DNA from: Clostridium sp.
GTDB lineage: Bacteria; Bacillota; Clostridia; Oscillospirales; Acutalibacteraceae
Reading direction: 5' to 3'
NCBI GenBank assembly: GCA_023663865.1
Contig: JAMPGU010000021.1
Span: forward strand, 1 to 40,659
Length of the DNA: 40,659 nt
Made by a program: the position numbers and the translations under genes. Below the pieces are notes generated by a model. That model saw nothing but the letters and a program-made list of their open reading frames with translations, was not told the DNA's origin and made no database searches. Positions 7,674-16,067 of this stretch are shown here, piece by piece; within the stretch, counting starts at the first letter, position 1; every line of letters starts with the position of its first letter.

Positions 7674-8291
7674 TTACCTATTCATATAAGGATTATTTTT
7701 TCGTTCAAAGTCAAGGGTGGACTGCCTGTCATGCCCTGCATATACAGTGTAGTCGCCCTCTAAATTTGCAATTCGTTTGAGACTGTCAAGTATTTCTATG
7801 GATGAGCCGCCGGGAAAATCTGTTCTGCCGCAGCTGCAATAAAACAAGGTATCACCTGAAAACAGCTTATCATCACAGATATAGCACACACCGCCCTTGG
7901 TATGACCCGGGGTCGCTATAACGCTTATCTGACTATTGCCCAGGGAGATGCTGTCTCCGTCTGTTACCTCCATATCCGCAGAAGCTGTATGATGCGTTTC
8001 ACCGCAAAAAGCAGCAAGGCTCAGCTTACCCGAGCCCAGCATAGGTGCATCCTGCCGGGATATAACAACCTTTGCACCTGTAAGTGCTTTAATGCCCTTA
8101 ACGCCACCGATATGGTCAAAATGACCATGGGTTAAAAGAATATACTCCAAATCGGCATCCTTAATGAATTCACGCATTTTTGCACTGTCCTCAGTACAGT
8201 CAACCAAAGCGGATTTACCGCTGTCCTCATCCGTAATCAGATAGCAGTTATTATCCAGTCTTCCGAAAATTTCACATTTCACATTCAACAT
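7674..8291 (-). CDS. MBL-fold metallo-hydrolase (glyoxalase II-like, YqgX family)
   Basis: This 205-residue beta-lactamase-fold hydrolase carries the metal ligands THGHFDH (HxHxDH), a later GHTKGG histidine, the bridging aspartate in FSGDTLF and a C-terminal YAGHDR histidine. It lacks the C-terminal substrate domain of true glyoxalase II. In Firmicutes such proteins (YqgX and relatives) are assigned to hydroxyacylglutathione- or bacillithiol-related thioester cleavage, but the substrate is not shown. The ATG overlaps the dtd stop codon by one base. Association with dtd and rel is common in Clostridia and reflects operon structure more than a shared pathway. Confidence 0.85.
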   Translation of the reverse strand: MLNVKCEIFGRLDNNCYLITDEDSGKSALVDCTEDSAKMREFIKDADLEYILLTHGHFDHIGGVKGIKALTGAKVVISRQDAPMLGSGKLSLAAFCGETHHTASADMEVTDGDSISLGNSQISVIATPGHTKGGVCYICDDKLFSGDTLFYCSCGRTDFPGGSSIEILDSLKRIANLEGDYTVYAGHDRQSTLDFERKNNPYMNR

Positions 8292-8743
8292 TATTTCAAA
8301 TCCTTACTGTCTAAAATAATTGTAACAGGTCCGTCATTGAGCAAGTCCACCTTCATATCCGCACCAAAGCGTCCGGTATCAACCTTTTTGACCCCACTTT
8401 TTCTGAGTGCATCAACAAGGTATTCATACAGTGCATTCGCCTCTGCGGGAGGTGCTGAATTTATAAAGCTGGGACGTCTGCCGTGCGCGCAGTCGGCACA
8501 CAATGTAAACTGAGAAACAACTAAAATTTCACCTGCAACATCAAGACAGGATAAATTCATTTTGCCATTTTCATCTTCAAAAATACGCAGATAAGGAATT
8601 TTCTTTACCAGCTTATCAGCATCGGCTTTTGTATCACCCTGCTCTACACCCAGCAAAATCAGATATCCTGTATTTACCGAGCTGACCAACTCATTATCAA
8701 TGGTTACACTTGCGTGCTGTACACGCTGTATTACTGCTTTCAT
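8291..8743 (-). CDS. dtd: D-aminoacyl-tRNA deacylase
   Basis: The 150-residue protein matches the DTD family along its whole length. It begins [20 protein letters not shown], has the SQFTLCAD catalytic motif near residue 78 and ends with the [11 protein letters not shown] cross-subunit Gly-cisPro motif. It hydrolyses D-amino acids, and glycine, mischarged on tRNA. It overlaps the rel stop codon by 4 bases (ATGA). The rel-dtd pairing is conserved in many Firmicutes. Confidence 0.96.
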   Translation of the reverse strand: MKAVIQRVQHASVTIDNELVSSVNTGYLILLGVEQGDTKADADKLVKKIPYLRIFEDENGKMNLSCLDVAGEILVVSQFTLCADCAHGRRPSFINSAPPAEANALYEYLVDALRKSGVKKVDTGRFGADMKVDLLNDGPVTIILDSKDLK

Positions 8744-10953
8744 TCACTGCCACTTCTTTCAATATGATAAACGCCCTCAATCTTTTTGAGCAGCTTTGAG
8801 ATACTTTCTAAATGCTCCTTGGAGTTAACAGATATAGTCATCGTTGTTAAGCAATTGCCATCATTAATTGGGCGGGCATTTATGGAATGAATTTTCACAT
8901 GTGCTGCCGCCATTTTTGTTGTAATATCAAGAACAACGCCATCACGGTCAATTGCATAAACATCTATGGTTGACCTTGCTTCAACCTTAACATTACTGTC
9001 CCAATGCGCCTTAATCCATCGGTCAGGCTCAGGAGAAAGAACAGGGTCAATCGGTACATTTGTACAATCACGTCTATGAATGGTTAAGCCGGTACCACGA
9101 TTGATAAAACCGATGATGTCTTCACCCGGAATCGGAGAACAGCATTTCGCCATTTTAATCAAGCAGTTATCTATACCCTCAACAACAATACCATTTGTAT
9201 TCTTGGAGGTGGAACGAAATTCTGCAGCTGCCGGCGGCTTCGGCTGGACATTATCCTTAGGTCTCCAGTTGCGGTTATACTCATCCTTTATACCCGGCAT
9301 TAATCTTGAAATCTTAATACCGCCATAACCTACGGCAGCATAAAAATCTTCAAGATTATCAAAATGCTGACGCAAAGCAATCTTTGTAACCAGCTTCTCA
9401 TAATCAGCAGGCTCCAAGCGAATGAAGTTACGCTTAAATTCTCGCTCAACCTCACTTTTACCCTGCACAATATTTTCATCACGCTTCTCTTTTTTGAACC
9501 AAGAGCGGATTTTACTTCTGGCTTCACCGGTGGTTACGATATTCAGCCAGTCACGGCTTGGACCCTTACCCTGCTGGTTAGAGGTCAGTATCTCAACAAT
9601 CTCACCGGTTTTAACCTTATAATCCAGATTTACAATTCTGCCGTTTACCTTTGCACCGACCATTTTATTGCCTACAGCTGAATGGATAGCATACGCAAAG
9701 TCAATAACTGTAGCACCCTTTGGAAGTGATTTTACATCACCCCGCGGTGTAAAGATAAATACCTCCTCAGCCGATAAATCGCCCTTAATGGTAGATACAA
9801 GCTCCTCGGCATTATCGGTCTCATTGCCGTTTTCAATCATCCTGTGAATCCACTCAAGACGATTATCAATTTCATCCTTGCCGCCCTTACCCAGCTTATA
9901 TTTCCAGTGGGCAGCGATACCGAATTCGGCAGTACGGTGCATATCCCAAGTACGTATCTGAATTTCAAAGGGAACACCGTTCTTTGACAAAACCGTGGTA
10001 TGAAGGGACTGATACATATTGGGCTTAGGCATAGAGATATAGTCCTTAAATCTGCCCGGAAGAGGCTTGAACATATCGTGAACAATACCCAGTGCATTAT
10101 AACAATCTATCATAGAATCAACAATAATTCTGACTGCATAAATATCAAATATCTGTTCAAAGTTTTTACCCTTAATGTATACCTTACGGAATATGCCGTG
10201 AACAGATTTCACTCTTGAGGTAATCTGAACATTATTCATAATCGGTGTTACTTTTTCACTGATTTGAGATGTGATATTCTTTAAGAATTTTTCGCCCTGC
10301 TCCTTCTTCATAGAAAGATTGCGCTCAATCTCCTTATACGCAATGGGGTCGAGATAATAAATTGCCAAATCCTCAAGCTCTTCTTTAATGGGACGAATAC
10401 CAAGACGATGGGCAATCGGGGCATAAATTTCAAGGGTTTCCAGACTTTTTTCTCTCTGCTTATAGTCAGGCATATGCTCAAGGGTACGCATATTGTGAAG
10501 TCTGTCACAAAGCTTAATAATGATAACCCTGATATCCTCATTCATTGCAATGAACATCTTACGGATATTTTCTGCCTGAACCTCCTCACGTGTAGAGAGA
10601 GGAATTTGACCAAGCTTGGTTACACCGTCCACCAAAAGCGCAACTTCATCACCGAAAGCAGAACGGATATAATTCAGGTCATATTCTGTATCCTCTACAA
10701 CATCATGAAGCAATGCGCCTATAATACATTCGTTATCCATACCCAGCTTGAACAGAATTTTTGCAACGGCAACAGGATGCATAATATAAGGCTCTCCTGA
10801 GCGTCGACGCTGGTTTTTATGGGCATTGAATGCCAGATTATATGCCTTTTCAATTTTATCTACATCATAATGCTTTGAAGCCTTGATTTTTTCAAAAAAG
10901 GAATCAAAGCCATCATCATAATTCATATCATATTCTCTATCGGTTTCTATCAA
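8740..10953 (-). CDS. rel: Bifunctional (p)ppGpp synthetase/hydrolase
   Basis: This 737-residue RSH-family long-form enzyme controls the stringent response. It has the HD hydrolase domain (H59, the H83-D84 pair in [10 protein letters not shown], and D150), the synthetase domain with YQSLHTT at 314-320 and EIQIRT near 330, a TGS domain around residues 395-460, a cysteine-containing helical region with [11 protein letters not shown], and a C-terminal ACT domain. Both catalytic sets look intact. The start appears to be TTG at 10953, with AGGGAAGG 6 bases upstream; the ATG nine codons later has a weaker site. The TTG immediately follows the recJ stop codon, so translation is probably coupled. Confidence 0.95.
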   Translation of the reverse strand: MIETDREYDMNYDDGFDSFFEKIKASKHYDVDKIEKAYNLAFNAHKNQRRRSGEPYIMHPVAVAKILFKLGMDNECIIGALLHDVVEDTEYDLNYIRSAFGDEVALLVDGVTKLGQIPLSTREEVQAENIRKMFIAMNEDIRVIIIKLCDRLHNMRTLEHMPDYKQREKSLETLEIYAPIAHRLGIRPIKEELEDLAIYYLDPIAYKEIERNLSMKKEQGEKFLKNITSQISEKVTPIMNNVQITSRVKSVHGIFRKVYIKGKNFEQIFDIYAVRIIVDSMIDCYNALGIVHDMFKPLPGRFKDYISMPKPNMYQSLHTTVLSKNGVPFEIQIRTWDMHRTAEFGIAAHWKYKLGKGGKDEIDNRLEWIHRMIENGNETDNAEELVSTIKGDLSAEEVFIFTPRGDVKSLPKGATVIDFAYAIHSAVGNKMVGAKVNGRIVNLDYKVKTGEIVEILTSNQQGKGPSRDWLNIVTTGEARSKIRSWFKKEKRDENIVQGKSEVEREFKRNFIRLEPADYEKLVTKIALRQHFDNLEDFYAAVGYGGIKISRLMPGIKDEYNRNWRPKDNVQPKPPAAAEFRSTSKNTNGIVVEGIDNCLIKMAKCCSPIPGEDIIGFINRGTGLTIHRRDCTNVPIDPVLSPEPDRWIKAHWDSNVKVEARSTIDVYAIDRDGVVLDITTKMAAAHVKIHSINARPINDGNCLTTMTISVNSKEHLESISKLLKKIEGVYHIERSGSE

Positions 10954-12978
10954 TTATATCCTTCCCTTCAAGGCTAAAAGTGTTTTTGTATTTTCAAGAT
11001 CAGCCTTTCCCTCAACCTGATTTACGGTTATCTGACCGTCTCTGCTGATAAGTCCTGCATCTGAAAAGGCATCCAGAGCAAAGCACAGCTGGCCATATGT
11101 GATTTCCTGATTAAGGGCAAAGTACAAATCCTCTACCGAATGCTTATAGCCTTTATTTTGTCTGAGATATTTATATATTACAGAGCACACATTTCTGTTT
11201 GGATAAAGCTCTGTTTTATTCTTATTGCCAAGCCTGAAAAGCTCGTAATCTGACTTTTCGTCAAAAAACTTATCATCATTCACACCATTCCTTCTGCATT
11301 CAACAGCCTGAATGGATAAATAGTATTTCCCCTTATAGAGATTTTTGGAAATCTTAACAGCCAAATCTATGGTATCACCGGGTGAATATGGGAATTCCTC
11401 CGGTGAAGTTCTGAATTTAACAACCTTAAAGTTTTTTCTCTTTTTGACAACATCAAGACGAATATGCCTGCCGTCACCCATGGGAGTAACCGACACCAGT
11501 GACATATTATACAGTCCAAAAATAATTTGTGGATTATCTGCACCGTAAGGCTCCAGCAGCTGCAAGTTATCTGCCAAATCCACATCAAGATAAAAGGGAG
11601 AGATTTTGCAGTCAAGCTTTAATGTTTCAGCCGGCATAACCGGATATTCTTTTTCAGCATAATCATTAATTCTGCGCCTGAACGCATCAATATTACTGCT
11701 CTTTATTCCCAAGCCTGCCGCCAAAGGATGTCCGCCGAAATGCGTTAACAAATCACTGCAAGAGGCAATGGCATTATAAATATTAAAGCCCTCTATGCTT
11801 CTTGCCGAGCCGGTTCCTTCATCAGAGCCATCATCCACGCTGATGATGATAACAGGCTTTCCATAGGCAAAAACAATATGAGATGCCACAATACCGATTA
11901 CACCGTGATGATAATTGGCGCCGTCAATAACAATTACCCTGTTATCTGCCAGCAATGCATCCGAAGCAATCTTCTGCATTACATCATCAACAATATTATT
12001 TTCTACCTCGTGGCGATGATTATTTTCTATATTCAGCTGATCGGCAATAAATTTTGCATCCTCGTAGTCATCACAGATAAGAAGCTCGACAGCCTTTTCC
12101 GCCTTATCCATTCTGCCTGCTGCATTAATTCTCGGGCATATCTGAAAGGCAATATCACCGGATTTCAGCTCTTTATCATAATTACCTGCCGCCTGTCTCA
12201 GTGCAGCAATTCCTATCCTTGAATCCGCATTGATAAGCGCCAAGCCTGCTTTGACCAAGCTTCTGTTTTCATCTGTAAGAGATACAATATCACCAATGGT
12301 TCCTATAGCAACCAAATCTGCATACATCAAAAGGATATCCTCAACATCACCATCATATATAGCACAGGCTAATTTGAAGGCAACACCAACACCTGCAAAA
12401 TCCCGAAAGGTAATATTGTTATCCTCCCTATGGGGATTGACAACTGCCTCGGCTCTTGGCATAGCTTCACCTATCTGATGATGGTCGGTAACAACAAGCT
12501 CCATACCAAGGGAATAAATATATTCTGCCTCATCAATTGCGGATATGCCATTATCAACAGTAACAATTAAATCTGTACCCTGCGACTTAATTTTATCTAT
12601 GGCATTTACATTCATACCATAGCCTTCATTCAGTCTGTCGGGAATATAGTAGATAACATCTGCACCTATGCTTTCAAAAAAGCTGAATAAAAGTGCTGTT
12701 GATGTAACGCCGTCGCAGTCATAGTCGCCATAAATACAAATACGCTCTCCCTCATCAAGAGCGGTATTGATGCGCGCAACAGCCTTATCCATATCTTTAA
12801 GTGAATACGGAGAGCTGTAGGCCGGTGAGTCGGACATAAAGCCGGCTGCACTGAGTTCATCATCAATACCTCTTGAAACAAGCAGGAAAGCTATAAGCGG
12901 GTCTATATTCAGTTTTTCACTCAGGACGGATGCCTTTTCCTTATCAGCATCCGCCACAATCCATCGCTTATGTGACAT
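10954..12978 (-). CDS. recJ: Single-stranded-DNA-specific 5'-3' exonuclease RecJ
   Basis: The 674-residue protein has the DHH phosphoesterase motifs: GDYDCDGVTS at 84-93, VDNG at 141-144, DHH at 165-167 and, later, FGGHPLAAG of the DHHA1 domain. An OB fold follows, then a C-terminal extension of about 100 residues (around YKYLRQNKGY) that resembles a winged-helix segment seen in clostridial RecJ. RecJ acts in recombinational and mismatch repair. The ATG overlaps the hisE stop codon by one base. Confidence 0.95.
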   Translation of the reverse strand: MSHKRWIVADADKEKASVLSEKLNIDPLIAFLLVSRGIDDELSAAGFMSDSPAYSSPYSLKDMDKAVARINTALDEGERICIYGDYDCDGVTSTALLFSFFESIGADVIYYIPDRLNEGYGMNVNAIDKIKSQGTDLIVTVDNGISAIDEAEYIYSLGMELVVTDHHQIGEAMPRAEAVVNPHREDNNITFRDFAGVGVAFKLACAIYDGDVEDILLMYADLVAIGTIGDIVSLTDENRSLVKAGLALINADSRIGIAALRQAAGNYDKELKSGDIAFQICPRINAAGRMDKAEKAVELLICDDYEDAKFIADQLNIENNHRHEVENNIVDDVMQKIASDALLADNRVIVIDGANYHHGVIGIVASHIVFAYGKPVIIISVDDGSDEGTGSARSIEGFNIYNAIASCSDLLTHFGGHPLAAGLGIKSSNIDAFRRRINDYAEKEYPVMPAETLKLDCKISPFYLDVDLADNLQLLEPYGADNPQIIFGLYNMSLVSVTPMGDGRHIRLDVVKKRKNFKVVKFRTSPEEFPYSPGDTIDLAVKISKNLYKGKYYLSIQAVECRRNGVNDDKFFDEKSDYELFRLGNKNKTELYPNRNVCSVIYKYLRQNKGYKHSVEDLYFALNQEITYGQLCFALDAFSDAGLISRDGQITVNQVEGKADLENTKTLLALKGRI

Positions 12979-13301
12979 TATGAATTCTTATCCACGACAT
13001 GAAATGTTTTGAGATTACCTGCCTTTTCAGCACGCTTATGCAAAACAGCTTCAACATCCTCAACTGTGATACCCTGATCCACCATCATAACAAGGGTATG
13101 ATAAAGCAAATCGCAGATTTCGCCAACCGTTTCATCCTTATCGCCATTCTTCGCGGCAATAACCATTTCTGTTGACTCCTCGCCAACCTTCTTTAAAATT
13201 TTATCTATACCCTGCTCAAACAGATAGCAGGTGTATGAACCCTCTTCCTTTGCACTTTTACGAGCAAGGATAGTCTCATAATCATTTCTGATATAATCCA
13301 T
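12978..13301 (-). CDS. hisE: Phosphoribosyl-ATP pyrophosphohydrolase
   Basis: This 107-residue all-alpha NTP-PPase of the MazG-like fold has GIDKILKKVGEESTEMVIAA and then GEICDLLYHTLVMM, the EExxE and ExxD metal-binding motifs of HisE. It catalyses step 2 of histidine synthesis. It is a stand-alone protein, not fused to HisI, and is separated from hisI by a methyltransferase gene. The ribosome site AAGGAG lies in a 13-base sequence duplicated in front of that methyltransferase. Confidence 0.95.
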   Translation of the reverse strand: MDYIRNDYETILARKSAKEEGSYTCYLFEQGIDKILKKVGEESTEMVIAAKNGDKDETVGEICDLLYHTLVMMVDQGITVEDVEAVLHKRAEKAGNLKTFHVVDKNS

Positions 13302-13313
13302 AACTACTCCTTA
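13301..13313 (+). repeat. 13-bp direct repeat, copy 1 (hisE side)
   Basis: TAACTACTCCTTA on the plus strand, which contains the complement of the hisE ribosome binding site, is repeated exactly at 14091-14103. The two copies are 790 bp apart and bracket the inserted methyltransferase gene. Confidence 0.85.
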
Positions 13314-13323
13314 TATTTTATAA

Positions 13324-14088
13324 TTATACTTTTTTTACTACTAATAAATAACGGTGAATTGTTCCTTCAATACAACCATTTTTTATTTTAATCTTTTCTG
13401 CTTCAAGCAGTCTGTCAAAGCAATCATCTACACTGAAATTTGGAAATTCCCACTGAATAATTCTTGCAAACCAAACTAATGCACCTGTATCAAAAAACTT
13501 AATGGGTCGATAGGCTTCATCAGATTTCAATATTTCAAAAGAACAATTTGAAAATCTTTCTTTTTGTTCTGCCAAATACAATCCCTTAGACATAGGTTTC
13601 TCAAGCTCAGGAAGCAAAAGCTCTATTAATTCTCTGTCATTATTCTCCCCAACCTGCTCTGTAATAAAAATTCCATCATGCTTTAAAAGGCGATACAGTT
13701 CTTCAATATTATAGTTACCGTGACGGTTTATTATCATATCAAAAGAATTATCGTCAAAGGGAAGATTGGAATAATCATTTGCCTTTTTAAATGCAATACC
13801 AAGTGGAAGCAACACACTTTTGCACAAATCAACATTAGGAGCATAAGCCTCTGTTGCACTTGTCAGAGAAAAAGGGTGCTTTAACGACAATAAGTATTCA
13901 CCACCACCTGTATCTATATCAAGCAGCTTATAATCCTGTAAAAGATATGATCGTACTATGTCATCATAATTCCAAGGCAAGTCTGTTTCTTCAGTAAATC
14001 GGTTATTGAGATGAGAAAAATCCCAGCCGTGTATATATGCGACACGTTCTTCTGCTTTACAGAAATTATATAAATCTATTTTATTCAT
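13324..14088 (-). CDS. SAM-dependent methyltransferase inserted in the his operon
   Basis: The 254-residue protein looks like a class I methyltransferase. Motif I is LLDIDTGGGEYLL near residues 56-68, an acidic residue follows in SATEAYAPN, and SFDMIINRHGNY is the motif IV region. The C-terminal half (HRYLLVVKKV at the end) has no match I can name. The substrate is unknown; small-molecule and rRNA methylases with this layout both exist. It lies between hisI and hisE, has no evident part in histidine synthesis, and is bracketed by direct repeats. Its 5' flank contains a complex inverted repeat and a promoter-like element. Low GC and lysine/asparagine richness suggest a later arrival. Confidence 0.8.
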   Translation of the reverse strand: MNKIDLYNFCKAEERVAYIHGWDFSHLNNRFTEETDLPWNYDDIVRSYLLQDYKLLDIDTGGGEYLLSLKHPFSLTSATEAYAPNVDLCKSVLLPLGIAFKKANDYSNLPFDDNSFDMIINRHGNYNIEELYRLLKHDGIFITEQVGENNDRELIELLLPELEKPMSKGLYLAEQKERFSNCSFEILKSDEAYRPIKFFDTGALVWFARIIQWEFPNFSVDDCFDRLLEAEKIKIKNGCIEGTIHRYLLVVKKV

Positions 14089-14090
14089 AT

Positions 14091-14103
14091 TAACTACTCC
14101 TTA
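14091..14103 (+). repeat. 13-bp direct repeat, copy 2 (methyltransferase side)
   Basis: This second exact copy of TAACTACTCCTTA includes the complement of the methyltransferase ribosome site. Its first nine bases also form the outer left arm of the nested inverted repeat that ends at 14203. Confidence 0.85.
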
Positions 14104-14104
14104 A

Positions 14105-14132
14105 ATTATAGATAATCATAAGGTGCAGTCAA
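14105..14132 (-). promoter_or_regulatory. Candidate promoter of the inserted methyltransferase
   Basis: On the minus strand TTGACT (14132-14127), a 16-base spacer and a perfect TATAAT (14110-14105) form a promoter-like element. The expected start point, about 14098, falls inside the ribosome site at 14102-14097. A transcript from here would have a leader of about 10 bases without a full SD, so its use is uncertain. Confidence 0.45.
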
Positions 14133-14238
14133 CCAACAACATATTATATTTAATTTTTACTCGGCACAATCGTTGTCGGATTTATAACTGCACCGAGTAG
14201 TTACCTCGAACAAAATACATATCTATCACAATCCTGAT

Positions 14239-14562
14239 TTATATATTATAAATTTTATTGAAAAAACAAGAGTGGCTGCCGGTATGGCAGGCTGCTCCGT
14301 TTTGAATTACCTTAATTAATAATGTATCGTCATCACAGTCGCCGTGAATGGATACGATTTTTTGAAGATGGCCTGAGGTTGCGCCCTTATTCCAGAGCTC
14401 CTGACGTGAGCGTGACCAAAACCATGTATAGCCTGTTTCCAGTGTTTTTTGCATAGACTCACGATTCATATAGGCGAGCATCAACACCTCACCGGTTGCC
14501 TCCTCCTGAATAATGGCAGGAAGCAAATCTGCCTTTTTAAAATATTTTTCAACGTCAATCAT
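14239..14562 (-). CDS. hisI: Phosphoribosyl-AMP cyclohydrolase
   Basis: The 107-residue protein has the HisI core: [38 protein letters not shown], the acidic DCDDDTLL and the zinc cysteines in [12 protein letters not shown]. It opens the purine ring of PR-AMP (step 3). The ATG at 14562 is chosen because GGAGG lies 7 bases upstream; the in-frame TTG six bases earlier is too close to it. It overlaps the hisA stop codon by 4 bases. HisE is encoded separately, past the inserted methyltransferase. Confidence 0.95.
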   Translation of the reverse strand: MIDVEKYFKKADLLPAIIQEEATGEVLMLAYMNRESMQKTLETGYTWFWSRSRQELWNKGATSGHLQKIVSIHGDCDDDTLLIKVIQNGAACHTGSHSCFFNKIYNI

Positions 14563-15272
14563 TTGCAAACCTCCACAGCTTCTCTTAAATCAAGTGTACG
14601 CTCATAAATGCTTTTTCCGCAGATTGCGCCGTAAAGCTGTTTATCCCTCAAGGCTAAAATGTCACCGATGCTGGTTACACCGCCTGACGCGGTAATATCG
14701 CAGGAAACAGCATTGTTAATTTCCACAAGCTGTTCAAGGTTCGGACCTGAAAGGGTGCCATCCTTGCCGATATCGGTGAAGATAATGGTCTTAACACCAA
14801 CGGATTCCATTTTTTTTGCAAGATCGGTGAAATAAACATCACTGCCTTCTACCCAGCCTTCTGTAGCAACATAGCCCTGCTTCGCATCAATCCCAACAGC
14901 AATCGCATCGCCGAACTCCTTGACTGCCTCCTCCACAAGCTGTGGATTTTTCAGGGCAACAGAGCCTAAAATAATACGGCTGATACCCTTGTTGACATAA
15001 AAATCAATATCCTTCATTGTTCGGATACCGCCGCCAAGCTCCACCTTTAACGTTGTTTCATTAGCAACGGAAATAAAGGTTTCGGCATTGACAGGCTCCT
15101 TTTTCAGCGAGCCGTCAAGGTCTACCATATGTATCCACTCGCAGCCTGCTTTCACAAAGCCTTCTGCAGTTTCAAGTGCATCGGAAGCAACCTGCTTAGC
15201 AGTAGAAAAATCGCCCTTATAAAGTCTGACCGGCTTGCCGTCAATAATATCAATAGCAGGAAAAATAATCAT
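14559..15272 (-). CDS. hisA: ProFAR isomerase HisA
   Basis: This 237-residue (beta-alpha)8 barrel starts [20 protein letters not shown] with the first catalytic aspartate (D8). It has the phosphate-binding loops VELGGGIRT and ITASGGVTS, and the second catalytic aspartate in [11 protein letters not shown]. It catalyses the Amadori isomerisation of step 4. Its ATG overlaps the hisB stop codon by one base. No hisF, the sister barrel usually downstream, is present in the window. Confidence 0.97.
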   Translation of the reverse strand: MIIFPAIDIIDGKPVRLYKGDFSTAKQVASDALETAEGFVKAGCEWIHMVDLDGSLKKEPVNAETFISVANETTLKVELGGGIRTMKDIDFYVNKGISRIILGSVALKNPQLVEEAVKEFGDAIAVGIDAKQGYVATEGWVEGSDVYFTDLAKKMESVGVKTIIFTDIGKDGTLSGPNLEQLVEINNAVSCDITASGGVTSIGDILALRDKQLYGAICGKSIYERTLDLREAVEVCK

Positions 15273-15850
15273 TAAAGTACTCCTTTTGTTGAAAGAACGG
15301 ATCCGTCCTCATTTTTTGCCGCAGCAATCTTCATAGCATGTGCAACAGCCTTAAATATTGCTTCAATCTCGTGATGTGCATTTGCACCATAAGGCACACT
15401 GATATGCAGTGTAATACAGGCATTCATTGCAAAGGCTCTGAAAAACTCCTCTGTTACGCAGGTCTCATACTCTCCGCAAAGCTCCTGCTCAAAGGAGGCT
15501 TTAAATACGAGAAACGGACGATTGGATATATCAAGCACACAATTGGCAAGCGCCTCATCCATAGGAATAGAAAAGGAGCCGTAGCGCACTATGCCGCTCA
15601 TATCGCCTAATGCCTCTTTAAATGCCATACCCAGTGCAATACCTGTATCCTCCACAGTATGATGGGTATCCACCTCCAAGTCACCTGTAACGTTAACCTT
15701 TAATCCAAAGCCGCCGTGAACACCGAAAGCAGTAAGCATATGGTCAAAAAATCCGATACCAGTAGAAATCTCAACAGCACCGCCGTCAAGATTCAGCTCC
15801 ACTGTAATTTGGGTTTCTTTTGTATTTCTTTCAATCTTAGCAGTTCTCAT
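15272..15850 (-). CDS. hisB: Imidazoleglycerol-phosphate dehydratase
   Basis: This 192-residue monofunctional HisB has the two manganese-binding duplicated motifs: DLEVDTHHTVEDTGIALG in the first half and GANAHHEIEAIFKAVAHA in the second. The HisB-N phosphatase found in enterics is absent, as expected for Firmicutes. A GAGG site lies 7 bases before the ATG, and the gene follows the DUF3006 stop codon by 9 bases. Confidence 0.97.
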   Translation of the reverse strand: MRTAKIERNTKETQITVELNLDGGAVEISTGIGFFDHMLTAFGVHGGFGLKVNVTGDLEVDTHHTVEDTGIALGMAFKEALGDMSGIVRYGSFSIPMDEALANCVLDISNRPFLVFKASFEQELCGEYETCVTEEFFRAFAMNACITLHISVPYGANAHHEIEAIFKAVAHAMKIAAAKNEDGSVLSTKGVL

Positions 15851-15859
15851 TTTTATACC

Positions 15860-16060
15860 TCAGTCCTCAAAAAGACGATTCATTAAATTATTTATTCTCT
15901 CTTTACGTTTTGCCGCTTCTTCCGCATTATAGGAGAGGGTTATGACATCGCCCTCTTTTATATCAGCCGGAAGTGCCGTAACAGGAACATCAATTGTTTT
16001 TCCATCGGCAATTTCACAAACAGCAATACCATTCTCAATTCTATCAACAATCCAGGTCAT
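15860..16060 (-). CDS. DUF3006 domain protein
   Basis: This 66-residue protein begins MTWIVDRIENGIAVCEIADG, continues through VPVTALPADIKEGDVITLSY, and ends in a basic helix (AAKRKERINNLMNRLF). This is the DUF3006 pattern, a small beta-barrel-like domain of unknown function. It lies directly after a ComEC-like MBL hydrolase gene, a pairing I associate with many Clostridia. The start is ambiguous: ATG at 16060 gives the family-like N-terminus, but an ATG at 16081, inside the upstream gene, is in frame. Confidence 0.82.
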   Translation of the reverse strand: MTWIVDRIENGIAVCEIADGKTIDVPVTALPADIKEGDVITLSYNAEEAAKRKERINNLMNRLFED

Positions 16061-16067
16061 AGCACAT

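Larger units (their letters stand above)
14091..14203. repeat. Nested inverted repeat (fold-back) between hisI and the methyltransferase gene
   Basis: Three arm pairs are nested in order. TAACTACTC (14091-14099) pairs with GAGTAGTTA (14195-14203); GGTGCAGT (14122-14129) with ACTGCACC (14187-14194); and CCAACAAC (14133-14140) with GTTGTCGG (14072 positions further in, at 14172-14179). The last pair has one DNA mismatch that becomes a G-U pair only in minus-strand RNA. A competing hairpin joins 14159-14168 with 14189-14198. The outer arm contains the SD region of the methyltransferase gene. There is no U tract, so it is not an ordinary terminator. Confidence 0.7.

Noticed and set aside
14122..14194. 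MITE or insertion-sequence remnant with 8-bp terminal inverted repeats
   Set aside because: No flanking target duplication is visible around these arms and the pairs extend outward to the ribosome site, which fits an RNA fold better. Not fully excluded without a genome-wide copy search.
14140..14200. GCACCGAGT/ACTCGGTGC-type hairpin reminiscent of the end of a Cas9 tracrRNA
   Set aside because: There are no cas genes, no CRISPR repeats and no anti-repeat. The similarity is a short stem sequence only and is explained by the local inverted repeat.
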